Origin: Erythroxylum novogranatense
Lineage: Eukaryota > Streptophyta > Magnoliopsida > Malpighiales > Erythroxylaceae
Reading direction: 5' to 3'
NCBI GenBank assembly: GCA_029891385.1
Contig: CM057233.1
Location: 51,228,063 to 51,292,062, forward strand
DNA length: 64,000 nucleotides
Shown here piece after piece: positions 22,828 to 35,030 of the stretch (position 1 is its first letter; each line of letters begins with the position of its first letter). The notes beneath the pieces were generated by a model. That model saw only the letters and a list, made by a program, of their open reading frames with translations. It was not told the DNA's origin and did not search any database. Made by a program: the position numbers and the translations under genes.

Positions 22828-24673
22828 TGTAGGAAAATCCCGGGATGGACATCACATGCCCAGGGTGCGGAATTAAAATTTTCAAGTCCCGGGACATTCC
22901 CGAAAGCCAGGATCCATGTGTATGTATACACAATCAAACCATAACGACCAAAGGAGACCGTCTCTAACGGTATCCACGCAGAGGTCGGAAAACCTAACCG
23001 GGACAAACTCTTTTGACCCGGGAATAGCTAGACTAAAGAAAAGAGTGCTAGCTCTTACCTTAGCCTGGAGAGCAAGTGGAGATAACTTTGGTGGAACCTT
23101 GGAGGGAAGAAGCCAAGTTGAGAAGATGAAAAGAAGAAGATGGAAGCAAGTTCCAAAGCTTAACCCTTAAGCTAATTTTCGATTCTCTTCTTTTCCAACA
23201 GTTCAAGCCTCTTCTTCAAGCCTTCTTATATATGTTTAACTAATTAAAGCACATATGGAAGCTTGGTTTGGAGGAGTCACGTATAAGGCATAAAATGCCT
23301 TAATTTGCTAAACCATCATTACTTTGAAAAGTCAAAGTAACTTTCTCTTCTCCACCAAATGGGTTCCACGAAATCAACATATATATTTATATATTAATTA
23401 ATTATTTACTTAATTAATTAATATATATAATTGCTGAAGTGGTCCATCAAGCTGGGTCGGTCCTCTCTACTGCCAGACCCCATGCCGAAAAATCGCCGGA
23501 GACCCTTTTCAGCAATGTCGATGTCGCGATCTCATCGGGACATATCCCAATCTCATCGGGATCCATTTAATCCTATTGCTCTCCAGATATCGGATCTCTG
23601 TCTCAAACTATTTCTGATTCTCCGAGTCACTCTTATGCGTGTGACCCATTAGGTTCCCGGTTATGTTGGCCACTTAGATTAACACTTAATCTGAGCAAGT
23701 CATGAGCGGTATCTAGCAACACATCATGACCCCCAATTGACCGGAAAGTAATTGGTTTGACTAATGAAACCATATCACGAACCCTTCCATAGACAATTAC
23801 TGCATAATTCGTCCTTTCACCATGCTATACCCCACTTGGTTTGAGTATGGGCAATGTGTCAACTCTTACTAGACTGATTAAATCAAATCTAGTCCAAGTG
23901 TAATCAGATCTCGTCCTAGGACTCATTACTTTATATGTCCATGAAGACCATCTTCATGACATATGTATCTCGGCGCCGAGAGACTTCAAAGTAATGATCC
24001 CGATAAGAGGCCATGGGTATCTCTTCCGCTATCACGAAGTGGTGAATCCTCTATTGGCTACTCAATTACCTTGAATACCTCAAGTGCACCCAATCACCAC
24101 CCTATGGCGACCTCCGAAAGGCAACAAGGAATGGAGTCAAAGTACAGAATCAGTACCCAAGATATCCTTGAGTACCTCAAGTCTAAGGATACTTGCACCA
24201 TTGCTATGATGAGATTATCACTGACATTTGAATAGTACATCCATGTGATGATCTCATGGCAGGTCATCCAATGTACTTACTACCACTAGTAAGCATCCAC
24301 ATGTCAAATCTAAATATCTCAATATTTACAGTTTTCTGAGATCCACTGCTTGATCCAATCAAGGAGTTTGACATGTGCTAGTCTATCCGGATTAACGATG
24401 TCCAGTCTCGTTAATCCTATGACTAGGGAGAATTTAGATACTGACATAATGGCACATGATAGGAATCTCAGTAGTATGATCACATCATAATTTCCTTCAT
24501 GCTATGTCATGTATCAGGGACTTCATTAATTTGATTAAAGATCATTATCAATTCATAATAAAATGAACATCAAATAAATGAAATATGCCTTTGCTTTATT
24601 TATTCATAAAGTCTGTACATGACTATGAACAAAATGCGCTAAAGGGGATTGCCTTTAGGGCACTACTCTAACA
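22828..24673 (-). repeat. Cop-1 3' LTR
   Basis: Plus-strand tgtaggaaaatcccggg to gcactactctaaca. It contains an AT-rich tract at 23378-23436 and a minus-strand TATA (tatataag) at ~23225-23232. Confidence 0.94.
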
Positions 24674-24690
24674 ATCTCCCACTTGACCTA
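24674..24690 (-). other. Cop-1 PPT
   Basis: Minus-strand aagtgggagat adjoins TGTTAGAG of the 3' LTR, a form typical of plant Copia elements. Confidence 0.85.
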
Positions 24691-24800
24691 AAGCCAATCG
24701 CCTTGGTATCTAATACCATAGCGAGTACATGAGAATCAAAATTCTTCGTGACAATGGCTTTGTCAGCGGATCGGCAATATTCTCGCTCTGTGAATTCTCT

Positions 24801-25715
24801 CTATCGGGACATCACCTCGAGCAATGATCTCCGAATCAAATGGTATCGGCGAGATGCGTGTTTGGATCGCTGATGAGACCTTGGTTCTTTCGCCTGCGCA
24901 ATAGCTCCATTGTTGTCACAATACAACTGTATGGGTCCATCACAGCTAGGAACCACACCAAGTTCAGTAATGAACTTCTTGATCCAAACTGCTTCCTTTG
25001 CTGCATCCGATGCTGCAATGTACTCTGCCTCGGTCGTTGAATCAGCAGTCGTCTCTTGCTTGGAACTCTTCCAACTGACCGCTCCGCCATTCAGTGTGAA
25101 AACATAACCTGATTGGGACCTGGAGTCGTCCTTATCAGATTGAAAACTGGCATCTGTATGCCCGCTCACTTGGAGATTTCCATCTCCATATATCAAGAAA
25201 ACATCCTTAGTTCTTCGCAAGTACTTAAGGATATTCTTGACAGCCACCCAGTGACCCTCACCAGGATCCGATTGGTATCTGCTCGTAACACTTAGAGCAT
25301 ATGATACATCGGGTCTCGTACATAGCATTGCGTACATAATAGATCCTACTGCAGACGCATACGGGATCATATTCATACGCATCCTCTCGTCCTGTGTCCG
25401 AGGACACATAGACTTCGAGAGTGTTATCCCATGAGTAATGGGAAGAAACCCTCTCTTGGATTGCTCCATGCTAAACCTCTTTAGCACCTTGTCTATGTAC
25501 GTTGACTGTGAAAGACCAAGCAACCTCTTAGATCTATCTCTATAAATCTTTATCCCAAGGATATAAGTTGCTTCTCCAAGGTCTTTCATGGCAAAGTGTT
25601 TGGACAACCAAACTTTTACTGATTGCAACATTGAGACATCGTTTCCTAGCAATAATATGTCATCTACATATAACACAAGGAATACGATTGCAGTTCCATT
25701 AACCTTCTTGTACAC
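24801..25715 (-). pseudogene. Cop-1 reverse transcriptase C-terminus and RNase H
   Basis: A 304-codon segment. RT box LYVDDILLLGND has catalytic D18 and D19. The RT thumb region follows (KDLGEATYILGIKIYRD, TRPDVSYALS). RNase H acidic residues are D188 (HTDASF), E229 (STTEAEYIA) and D267 (YCDNNGA). Near residue 285 the frame slips: the terminal ADPLTK motif of Copia RNase H lies in another frame at ~24755-24785. Upstream the frame breaks at ~25715 within the ...PCVYKK segment. Function would be cDNA synthesis and RNA removal. Confidence 0.92.
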
Positions 25716-26215
25716 ACAAGTTCATCCGGATTTTGTGAGAAACCAAACTCTTTGATCGTCTCATCAAAACGGATATTCCAACTCTGGATGCTTGCTTCAA
25801 TCCATAAATGGATTTTGAAGCTTGCATACCTTTTCGCCATCGTGAAATGAAGCCCTCGAGTTGTGTCATGTACACATCCTCGGCGATTTCCATTCAGAAA
25901 GCGTCTTCACATCCATTTGCCATATCTCATAATCATAATGGCGGCAATGGCTAGAGTATCCTAATGGATTTAAGCATTGCCATCGATCAAGGTCTCGTCA
26001 TAGTCAACTCCTTGTCTTTGACGAAAGCCTTTAACCACAAGCCTTGCTTTATAGGTAATCACATTACCATCCATGTCGCTTTCTTCTTGAAAACCCATTT
26101 GCACCCTATAGGTTTTATCCTTCGGTGCATCAACCAAAGTCCATACTTGGTTTTCATACATGGAATCCATTTGATTTCATGGCACGAAGCCATTTTTCGA
26201 CTCAAACTCTTGTAA
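25699..26215 (-). pseudogene. Cop-1 reverse transcriptase N-terminal fragments
   Basis: At least two frame fragments of the Copia RT N-terminus. ~25970-26170 carries MYENQVWTLVD, DMDGNVITYKARLV and GVDYDET. ~25699-25893 carries EDVYMTQLEGF and SIYGLKQASR. The MDVKTAFLNG motif with the first catalytic Asp is scrambled by indels near 25890-25930. Compare the intact region in Cop-2 (59323-60462). Confidence 0.88.
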
Positions 26216-26631
26216 CCTCTTCATAGGTAGTAGGCTCATCATCCTCTATGAGCAATCGTCATTCTGTTCACTCACGAAATCCATATCTCTCGAACAGGCG
26301 TATCCTCTTGACCTCTACAATTTCGTGTGAAGTAGAAGGTTGAATGTTACTTCATCTCATATGAGTCACGCTTGAGTTCGACAGTTGATCTGCGTGCTCG
26401 TCCGAGCATCTTGAACTTCTTCAAGCTCAATTACGCTCCCACCGCTTCTTGTAAAAGAAACTCTTTCTCTAAAAGACAGCATGCATCGAAACAAACACCT
26501 TTTGTTCCTCGGCGATGGTAGAATTGATATCCTCTTGTTTCTTTAGGATATCCTACGAACAAACATTTGTCGATTTTGCTTCAAGCTTATCGACTTTGTC
26601 CGCTTCACATAAGCGAGACAACCCCATACTT

Positions 26632-27449
26632 TCAAATAAGAAGATAAGGTTTCTTGTTAGTCCACATATCATATGGAGTAACATTAAGCATCTTTGATGG
26701 AACTCTGTTTAACAAGTAAACAATTGTCTCAGTGCATATCCCCAAAAGGATTTTGGTAGCGTAAAGCCCATCATAGATCGTACCATGTCCAACAAGGTTC
26801 GATTTCTCCTTTCGCCACACCATTATCTGTGGTGTGTAAGGAGGAGTCCACTGAGATAATATCCCATTATCTCGGAGATAATCCAAAAACTCTTGGTCTA
26901 AGTATTCACCACCACGATCGGATCGTAATGTTTTCATACTTTTACCAAGTTGTTTTTCTACTTCATTCTGAATTGTTTGAACTTTTCAAACGCTTGATTT
27001 GTATCTCATCGAATCTGAGATACCCATATCGAGAATAATCATCGATGAAGGTAATGAAGTAACAACAACCATTTCGGCATGGATGGACATCGGACCACAT
27101 ACATCCGAATGTATTAGGTCTAATAATCCAATCGCTCGTTCACCTTTCCCTTAAAGGTAACTTAGTCATCTTGCCTAATAAACAAGATTCACATGTGTCA
27201 TATGATTCATAATCAAATGACCCTAAACTTCCACTCTTGTGGAGCTTAGCGATCGTCTCTCATTTATATGGCCAAGCGACAATGCCATAAATAAGTTGAT
27301 TTTAAATTATCTCTTTTATGTCTTTTAGCGTCATTGACATTCATAACCGGATGTGACATATCTAATATGTATATTCCATTGCATAATGTACCAGTACCAT
27401 AAAGCATTCCATTTGAGCTAATAGAACAACCATTGTTACCAAAAGACAA
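26632..27449 (-). pseudogene. Cop-1 integrase, broken
   Basis: Includes a gag-pre-integrase end (TYLWHCRL at ~27270) and integrase core text: LRSDRGGEYLDQEFLDYLRDNGI (second catalytic Asp) at ~26870-26930, then the Glu-containing GERRNRTLLDMVRSM motif in a different frame at ~26770-26810, then NRVPSKML. Intervening sequence (26940-27260) is poorly preserved. 26216-26631 is a degraded integrase-RT linker with no readable ORF. Confidence 0.85.
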
Positions 27450-27816
27450 ATGGAAACCAAATTCTATTTAAACAAGAAATGTATAATATGTTCTTTGTTA
27501 ACACGGGTACAAAATAACAATCATCCAAGTTAAGTACAAGCCCACTGGGGAGTGTCAAAACATAAGTTCCTACGGCTAATGCAGCAACTCTTGCTCCATT
27601 GCCTACACGCAGGTCCATTTCTCCCTTTATGAGCTGCCTACTGTCCCTGAGGCCCTGCATATCATTGCATATGTGTGAGCCACAACCGGTATCTAATACC
27701 CATATGTTATGATCAGAAACAGTATTAACCTCAATGACAAACATACCTGAAGAAGTCGAGGCATCGATGCCTTCTTCGCTTCGATTGTTCGAGATAGACT
27801 TTGCGATTCGCCTCAA
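27436..27816 (-). pseudogene. Cop-1 protease
   Basis: A 126-codon segment with retropepsin motif NIWVLDTGCGSHIC (catalytic D42-T43-G44), then GEMDLRVGNGARVAALAVGTY and LDDCYFVPVLTKNI, standard Copia protease landmarks. The C-terminal end drifts out of frame. A zinc-knuckle remnant (FHCGKTGH followed by a stop) lies just upstream in another frame at ~27805-27840. Confidence 0.9.
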
Positions 27817-28560
27817 TGACCGGTCTTACCGCAATGGAAGCGGTACCTTTTGTGCAGATCTTTGGTCTTCTTCTTGCCTTTCGCTGCACTTCCTTTCGCC
27901 ACGAGCCTTTTCTTCTTCTTTCCTTTTCTTGGAAGCAGAGGAAGAAGAATCCACCAATAGCAACGCCTTGCTATCTTGCTTGACAGCTTGTTCTGCTGTC
28001 TTGAGCATGTTGATCAGCTCGGGAATTGTGGAGGATATTTGGTTCATCCGATAGTTCAACACAAACTGTGAATAACTATCTGATAAGCCAACAAGAATCA
28101 AGTCTATACTTAACTCTGAATCCATCACAAAACCTAAGACTGCCAACCTCTCAATATAGCCATTCATCTTCAATGCATATTGCACTGCAGATGAACCAGG
28201 AGTCATCTTCGTTGTAAAGAGCAATCTTGAGGTCTCGAACCGTTCGGACCGAGCTTGCTCATCAAACAACTCTCGCAGATGAAACACAATCGTATGAGCA
28301 TCCATAGACTCGTCTTTTGCTTCGCACTCGGTGACATCGATGCAAGCATAATGCATGTAGCTATGTCACTTTGTCTTTGAGATGCTTACGATATGCCTTC
28401 GATCATCATCGAAGCTCCTTCAGTAGTGGATCGAGGCGGAAAATCAAGGATGTATCCAAGATCTTGAGATCTCGAGAACAATTCTCGATTTCGAACCATC
28501 AAGAAAATTCGGTCCGATTAATTTGTTTGTATCCATTAGTGGCGTAGATTCACACTAGTC
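27800..28560 (-). pseudogene. Cop-1 gag (UBN2-type), broken
   Basis: The longest open part (27826-28356, 176 codons) matches the Copia gag core: HTIVFHLRELFDEQARSERFETS, KMTPGSSAVQYALKMNGYIERL, LPxSY-like SDSYSQFVLNYRMN, and a Ser/Lys-rich linker. The N-terminal part (~28380-28560) is present in other frames (NFLDG-like motif ~28480). The zinc knuckle is out of frame and ends in a stop. This would be the particle capsid and nucleocapsid. Confidence 0.85.
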
Positions 28561-28753
28561 GACATCTTGAATCAACCTAAACATAGAGAGAAAGGAAGTT
28601 AGAATAGAATTAAATGTATGATCATAAGGACTTAAATGACATACATATGGCTCCCACTAGTTTCAATAGAATCCATAACCCTCATCATGAATCCAAGAAA
28701 CAAAATGGCACAATGTCCTAGTGGGTCGATATCCGACATTGCTAAGAATGACC

Positions 28754-29053
28754 TTGAGGTTAGCTCAACAAATCACCTTAGGTCAATCGGTAGGTATCGG
28801 TCATACCAATTGCATCTCGAATGCAACTATCGCTCAGTGCTATCAACAGTTGATGTATGCACATACATTGGGTTATCAACACCTTGATGCGTATACATCT
28901 GATGTACACTACCCAATTTCGCCTCTGTCCACGTTGACCTTGAGGTTAGCTCAACAAATCAACGCTTCTAGGAAAACCGACCCATTAATCCGAAAATCAT
29001 ATTTTCATGGTTCGAACATATCCAGATAGAGTGAGCTTGAGGTTAGCTCAACA
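28754..29053 (-). repeat. Three hairpin repeats TTGAG-GTTAG-CTCAA in Cop-1 leader
   Basis: The 15-nt inverted repeat TTGAGGTTAGCTCAA plus 'caa' occurs at 28754, 28940 and 29037, inside otherwise different sequence. In the second copy outer bases GTTGA/TCAAC extend the stem. They lie in the untranslated leader between PBS and gag. Confidence 0.75.
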
Positions 29054-29299
29054 ACCCAACCTATAAGAACTCGGTTCTTACCATATTAATGGAAGCGTTA
29101 GTTTTCATATTTAAATTGAGGATTTTAGGTCTCATCAAATTAATCTCATCCAAGGATCATAGTCATCTTGACTATATGGACTGATTTAGGGCATTGTATC
29201 AATCATATTGAACTTATACCTAAAATCATCCATCATCCCTCCAAAGAATGTGTTTATAGTCGACTGGAGCAAGTTCGGTCGATCAAGTACATGTGCCGA

Positions 29300-29536
29300 T
29301 CATTGGAACCTTTGTTCTATCGACTACATCTTATCGCTGCGTTCGATCATTGGAACATGTTCTAGTCGACTGGAAGGGTTCTTAGACATTCCCAATCGAT
29401 CGACATGTTCTAGTCGATTGAACCCTTCTTCCAATCATTGGAACAAATCTGGTCATTGGAATGCTCCTTCCATCATTGGAGCAATTCCTAGTCATTGGAA
29501 TGCTCTCTCCATCATTGGAGCAAGTCGATCATTGGA
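29300..29536 (-). repeat. TCCAATGA repeats (~19 bp spacing) in Cop-1 leader
   Basis: The 8-mer tcattgga starts at 29300, 29347, 29435, 29453, 29473, 29492, 29512 and 29529. The last six are spaced 18, 20, 19, 20 and 17. Intervening words alternate (aatgctc/gagcaa), giving small inverted repeats such as ctccatcattggag. GTCGAC words occur upstream at ~29260 and ~29366. Confidence 0.75.
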
Positions 29537-30651
29537 ATGAGCTAAACTTGCTTTTAGTTGGCTAATTCTCAATTCGTGCAGTCCCAATTCACAATACCAA
29601 TATACCAAGTATATAAAACACTATATTGATGTGCTAATGAAACTTTTTCATCAAATCATGCATGCCATATAGTCAAACTATATTTGAAAAACTTGAAACC
29701 GATTAATCAACGATTAATCATTAGATTTCCACATAATTCAAGGACACCAAATAATCATGCTAAGGATCTCTAGGTAGGTTACACGTTATCAAAATTACTT
29801 CGGCACTTGTCACACAAATTGCGACGGCCAAAATAACTAAGATAACGGAATAAGCTAACGAGACTCTAAAGTGACCTATTCGACATCCTAAAATTATTGG
29901 AAACCCTAAATTCAAGAATCTCACCTTGGCATGCATACCACATCAACATAACACATTTTTACTCACTATAAAAATGATTCAAGGCATTGGAAAAGAGAAT
30001 AACACAACCAATCATTTCAAACAAAACAGCCCCAGCATGTTTCTCAAAACTGCCAAGCTATGCATTTTGCTGAAAATGATCATTGAAACATTTTCAATAA
30101 ATGCTGAGAAAATTACAGAGGTTAAAACATGTTCCCAACATGCTCCATGAATTTTTTCAGGATTTATTTCCAACAAAGACTCATTGAACCTCAGCAATCT
30201 AGCCAAACCAGAATCTGTGTTCTTCAGCACAGACATTCCCAGCAGCATACAAGAAATTCGGAAATAAATAGTAAATCACCTTGAAAACATTTTTCCATCC
30301 ACAGAGACATTCACAAACATCTTAGGGACGTGTCGGTGAAAACCAATCCGAAAAACGATTTTTCTAGAATTTATTCTCGAATTTACAAGCATAGCTGTTT
30401 CAGAAACGTTCAACAAGACAGCATCCGAAACTTAGGGAATTAAATTAGCAAAACCTTATCAATCGGCATCGATAAAATTTTTCCTTTCATAGACACATTC
30501 AGCAACATCTAATGAGCAAGTCTATGGCAGAAAATTTCAAAAACCCCAATTCTATACAGATTCGAAATTGCACAGAAGTAGCATGCAACACAGCTCAATT
30601 CTCAAAGGAATTCCGACCTAGTTATCCTTTTAACTGTTTATACAACACAAG

Positions 30652-30666
30652 TGGCTTTGATACCAC
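30652..30666 (-). other. Cop-1 primer-binding site
   Basis: Minus-strand GTGGTATCAAAGCCA directly follows the 5' LTR end. It matches initiator-Met tRNA with one difference (CAAAGC for CAGAGC). Confidence 0.88.
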
Positions 30667-32512
30667 TGTAGGAAAATCCCGGGATGGACATCACATGCCC
30701 AGGGTGCGGAATTAAAATTTTCAAGTCCCGGGACATTCCCGAAAGCCAGGATCCATGTGTATGTATACACAATCAAACCATAACGACCAAAGGAGACCGT
30801 CTCTAACGGTATCCACGCAGAGGTCGGAAAACCTAACCGGGACAAACTCTTTTGACCCGGGAATAGCTAGACTAAAGAAAAGAGTGCTAGCTCTTACCTT
30901 AGCCTTGGAGAGCAAGTGGAGATAACTTTGGTGGAACCTTGGAGAGGAAGAAGCCAAGTTGAGAAGATGAAAAGAAGAAGATGGAAGCAAGTTCCAAAGC
31001 TTAACCCTTAAGCTAATTTTCGATTCTCTTCTTTTTCCAACAGTTCAAGCCTCTTCTTCAAGCCTTCTTATATATGTTTAACTAATTAAAGCACATATGG
31101 AAGCTTGGTTTGGAGGAGTCCACGTATAAGGCATAAAAATGCCTTAATTTGCTAAACCATCATTACTTTGAAAAGTCAAAGTAACTTTCTCTTCTCCACC
31201 AAATGGGTTCCACGAAATCAACATATATATTTATATATTAATTAATTATTTACTTAATTAATTAATATATATAATTGCTGAAGTGGTCCAGTCAAACTGG
31301 GGTCGGTCCTACTGGCTGTCAGGCCCCAGCCGTGAAAAATCATGGAGACCCTTTTCAAGAATGTCGATGTCGCGATCTCATCGGGACATATCCCAATCTC
31401 ATCGGGATCCATTTAATCCTATTGCTCTCCAGATATCGGATCTCGTCTCAAACTATTTCTGATTCTCCGAGTCACTCTTATCGTGTGACCCATTAGGTTC
31501 CGGTTATGTTGGCCACTTAGATTAACACTTAATCTGAGCAAGTCATGAGCGGTATCTAGCAACACATCACCCCCAATTGACCGGGAAAGTAATTGGTTTG
31601 ACTAATGAAACCATATCACGAACCCTTCCATAGACAATTACCGCATGATTAGTCCTTTCACCATGCTATACCCCACTTGGTTTGAGTATGGGCAATGTGT
31701 CAACTCTTACTAGACCGATTAAATCAAATCTAGTCCAAGTGTAATCAGATCTCGCCCTAGGACTCATTACTTTATATGTCCATGAAGACCATCTTCATGA
31801 CATATGTATGCTCCGGCGCCAGAGACTTCAAAGTAATGATCACGATAAGAGGCCATGGGTATCTCTTCTGCTATCACGAAGTGGTGAATCCTCTATTGGC
31901 TACTCAATTACCTTGAATACCTCAAGTGCACCCAATCACCACCCTATGGCGACCTCGAAAAAGCAACAAGGAATGGAGTCAAAGTACGTAATCGAAGACC
32001 AAGATATCCTCGAGTACCTCAAGTCTAAGGATACTTGCACCATTGCTATGATGAGATTATCAACGACATTTGAATAGTACATCCATGTGATGATCTCATG
32101 GCAGTCATCCAATGTACTTACTACCACTAGTAAGCATCCACATGTCAAATCTAAATATCTCAATATTTACGGTTTTACGAGATCCTTTGCTTGATCCAAT
32201 CAAGGAGTTTGACATGTCTTAGTCTATCCGGATTAACGATGTCGGTCTCGTTAATCCTATGACTAGGAGAATTTGAATCTTGACATAATGGCACATGATA
32301 GGAATCTCAGTAGTATGATCACATCATAATTTCCTTCATGCTATGTCATGTATCAGGGACTTCATTAATTTGATTAAAGATCATTATCAATTCATAATAA
32401 AATGAACATCAAATAAATGAAATATGCCTTTGCTTTATTTATTCATAAAGTCTGTACATGACTATGAACAAAATGCGCTAAAGGGGATTGCCTTTAGGGC
32501 ACTACTCTAACA
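30667..32512 (-). repeat. Cop-1 5' LTR
   Basis: Same length (1846 bp) as the 3' LTR, with scattered compensating 1-bp indels, often at CAG/CTG. A minus-strand TATA is at ~31068-31077. The target duplication attct follows at 32513-32517. Confidence 0.94.
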
Positions 32513-32517
32513 ATTCT

Positions 32518-34028
32518 CCCATTATTGTGGCTGCCCTGTTAAAGAGTGTTAAATCAACATATATCCTAAACCATATCCGAAATTGAAAAATTCATCACTT
32601 ACAAGCCCTATATCCAAAAAGAGCATATCATACCTCATTACAAAGCTAAAACATTCCTCTACAACTTTCTATAAGATCACTTGAGCTAATTTCAACCATA
32701 ACAGTCTAAAATTAGCGTCAGAACACAGAAATCACCAAAACCCATACTTAGAGACATTACACACACCAAAATACATTAAGACATAAATTACCATCTGAAA
32801 GTTAACGAGCCATAACTTTCAACCTAAAAATAAAAAAATGTCATAATTAGTGGAGATAGAAAGCTAACAAGAAAATCTTCAACTTTTATGAAGACCAATT
32901 TCACAAAATCTGTCTACTTTAGCCTAGAAAAATTTTCCAAAGTTTCAGGTCACAAATCTCTACATGCTAGAATTACCACTATCCACTTTGCACATAAATC
33001 TCACTTTCAAAGCAAAATTCGAAATCCTTCAAGCCACAATTAGACAACACTTCCTTCATGAGAATTTTAGCCACACTTCTCATGTTTAATTTAAGCTAAA
33101 CCTCATCTCAATAGCATAACCACATGGAAAGTTTTGATCAAAACATTGGAACATATACAAGTTCAATTTTCCAGATTTATAACCTAACTCACATCCTACA
33201 TCTTCCATACCATTTCTAACCCAAATAACATTCAATTTACTCCATATATGCACCATAAACAAGTCACAACCTATCCTTGAACACAAGCCCACAAATTTCC
33301 AGCAACTACACTCAACCATCTCCCATTAATAAATACTCATTTAACAACCTTCCTAACCATCCAAAACAACTTAATACTACATAACATCTCATCCATTAAC
33401 TTCTAATTCATCATTTACCAATCATCAATCAATCAAAGAATCAACATAACCATATAGTCAAAGCACAACTTCATGCAATTGATGCACAAGATATCACAAT
33501 TAAAGCATCTAACTACCAATTAAAGAACATAAAACAAATCCCTCACCTAAACAAGCTTCAAATCTTCAACTCTTCCAAATTTTTTCCAATTCCTCAACTT
33601 CACTTCCCTTACATGACAATCACCATGTTAAGGGAGAGAGAAGACTTAAGCTTGGACACATGGTAAGGAAGCACTTAAGGTAGAAGACAAGAGTGGCAAT
33701 TTAAAAGAAGGAGGAAACACACGAAGGAGAAAAGAGAAGGAGTAGACTTTCAGATGAGAGAAGAAACACAAAGGATTTGTCTTCAAATAAGGAAGCATCG
33801 TGAAAGACAAGTGAAAGGGGTGATATTTATATAAATTCATGACATGGTGGCATGCTAGGCAAGTGACATGTGTCACTTGCCACATGTCACCTTCTTATAC
33901 TCTCACTTATTCCCTTTTCAATTCGGTTCCAATTTCTAGTCCAATTTCTCCACAAAATTCCAATGGTTCAAAGTAAGAAATCCTAAAATCATGTATCTAA
34001 TTTTTCAGTGCCATTGGATAGTCATTTT
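32518..34028 (-). repeat. Gyp-2 5' LTR, part 2 of 3
   Basis: Resumes in register after Cop-1 (..aggtccaattct | cccattattg..). Two more degenerate ~180 bp modules are visible (~32607 and ~32809). The rest (33000-34000) is AT-rich with no gene. It is interrupted at 34029 by Cop-S. Confidence 0.8.
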
Positions 34029-34352
34029 TGTTGGACCAATAGTGGTTGACAAATTAAATCCCACTTATGTTTTGATAATAATAAAATGTATAGAATTCGT
34101 TAAGAAATTGTTTTAGGTATTTTGGGATTGATATTCAATAAAAGAATTGTGCAAATCAAGATAACATTAATCTTTGATGGGAAAGAGATTAATCATTGTG
34201 GAATCAAGATGGAAATTACCTTAAATGTGCAAAGAGATATTCAAGGATGAAGATTATGGATAAGGAACTTCAAAGATATGTATCCCAACAATTAAAGATC
34301 AAGATTTCTTGCAATATAATCGTTGAAGCCAAGATAAGTCAACTAGCACATC

Positions 34353-34530
34353 ATAAGTCGACTTATATATCAAGTGAGAACAACATAAGTTGACTAGAAC
34401 ATCATAAGTCGACTTATCGAAGGACACAAGTCGACTTACACAGCATAAGTCGACTTATTGAAGAGCGGAGATGAAATTTTACGTAAGTCGTTCACACAAG
34501 TCGACTTATACACTCGACAAGTCGACTTAT
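34353..34530. repeat. Array of ATAAGTCGACTTAT palindromes
   Basis: Full or near-full copies lie at 34353-34366, 34404-34417, 34428-34437, 34445-34458, 34498-34509 and 34519-34530. Decayed copies are at ~34334, ~34385 and ~34483. The array is conserved in the 3' LTR (~38066-38262). It sits ~120 bp upstream of the first TATA-like box. Confidence 0.85.
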
Positions 34531-34832
34531 GAGTACAACGAACAGACTCCAACGGTTCAATTAGCTACAAATGGAAAGGAGGATATTAAGGAACGGTCAT
34601 ATCAATTATACAACGGCTAGAATGACTTCCAACAGCTATTTTCTTCAATTATAAAGAGTGGATGATTGATGAAGAGTGGACGGAAGTTCAACAAGTGAAA
34701 ATACTCTTCAATTGCTCCAAAATTGTTCATTATTGTTCTAATCTTGTTAAACAATTGTATTGATCATTTGTTCTTCAATCTTTATCTTATTTCCCTTACA
34801 ATTTGAGTGACTAGTGAAAAGGTCACTTGTGA

Positions 34833-35030
34833 GGTAGGATTTGTGCCGGAAGACAAATCATTTGTAAAGGTAGCTTGAGCCGAAAATCAAGTGGTGTTGG
34901 TAGGATTTGTGCCAGAAGACAAATCAAGTGTAAAGGTTGCTTGAGCTGGAAATCAAGTGATGTTGGTAGGATTTATGCCGGAAGACAAATAAAGTGTGAA
35001 GGTAGCTTGAGCCGGAAATCAACTGGTATT
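34833..35030 (+). repeat. 66-bp minisatellite, three units
   Basis: ggtaggatttgtgcc starts at 34833, 34899 and 34965, exactly 66 bp apart. A counterpart is at ~38572-38768. The 22-codon period makes an apparent repetitive ORF (34875-35063), but nothing indicates translation. Confidence 0.85.

Larger units (their letters stand above)
28561..30651 (-). other. Cop-1 5' untranslated leader (2.1 kb)
   Basis: Stretch between gag and PBS with no credible ORF. It holds the two repeat families listed separately, followed by AT-rich sequence (29540-30650) without recognisable features. Confidence 0.75.
22828..32512 (-). mobile_element. Cop-1: full-length Ty1/Copia retrotransposon
   Basis: Two 1846-bp LTRs (22828-24673 and 30667-32512) are flanked by ATTCT duplications (22823-22827 and 32513-32517). 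PBS at 30652 and PPT at 24674 set minus orientation. Internal order is leader, gag, protease, integrase, RT, RNase H, which defines Copia. Sequence style (LGEATYILGIKIYRDRS, LCTRPDVSYALS) resembles the Tork/TAR/Angela group, not placed further. Gag and pol are broken by multiple small indels. It is nested in the Gyp-2 LTR, whose text reads on continuously across the insertion. Confidence 0.94.

Noticed and set aside
23378..23436. AT-rich palindromic tract as a replication origin or matrix site
   Set aside because: It is an ordinary part of the Cop-1 LTR, repeated at ~31220-31275. There is no independent evidence.
34353..35030. Regularly spaced repeats that might be read as a CRISPR array
   Set aside because: Plant nuclear DNA, short palindromic words with irregular spacing and homologous spacers, no cas genes.
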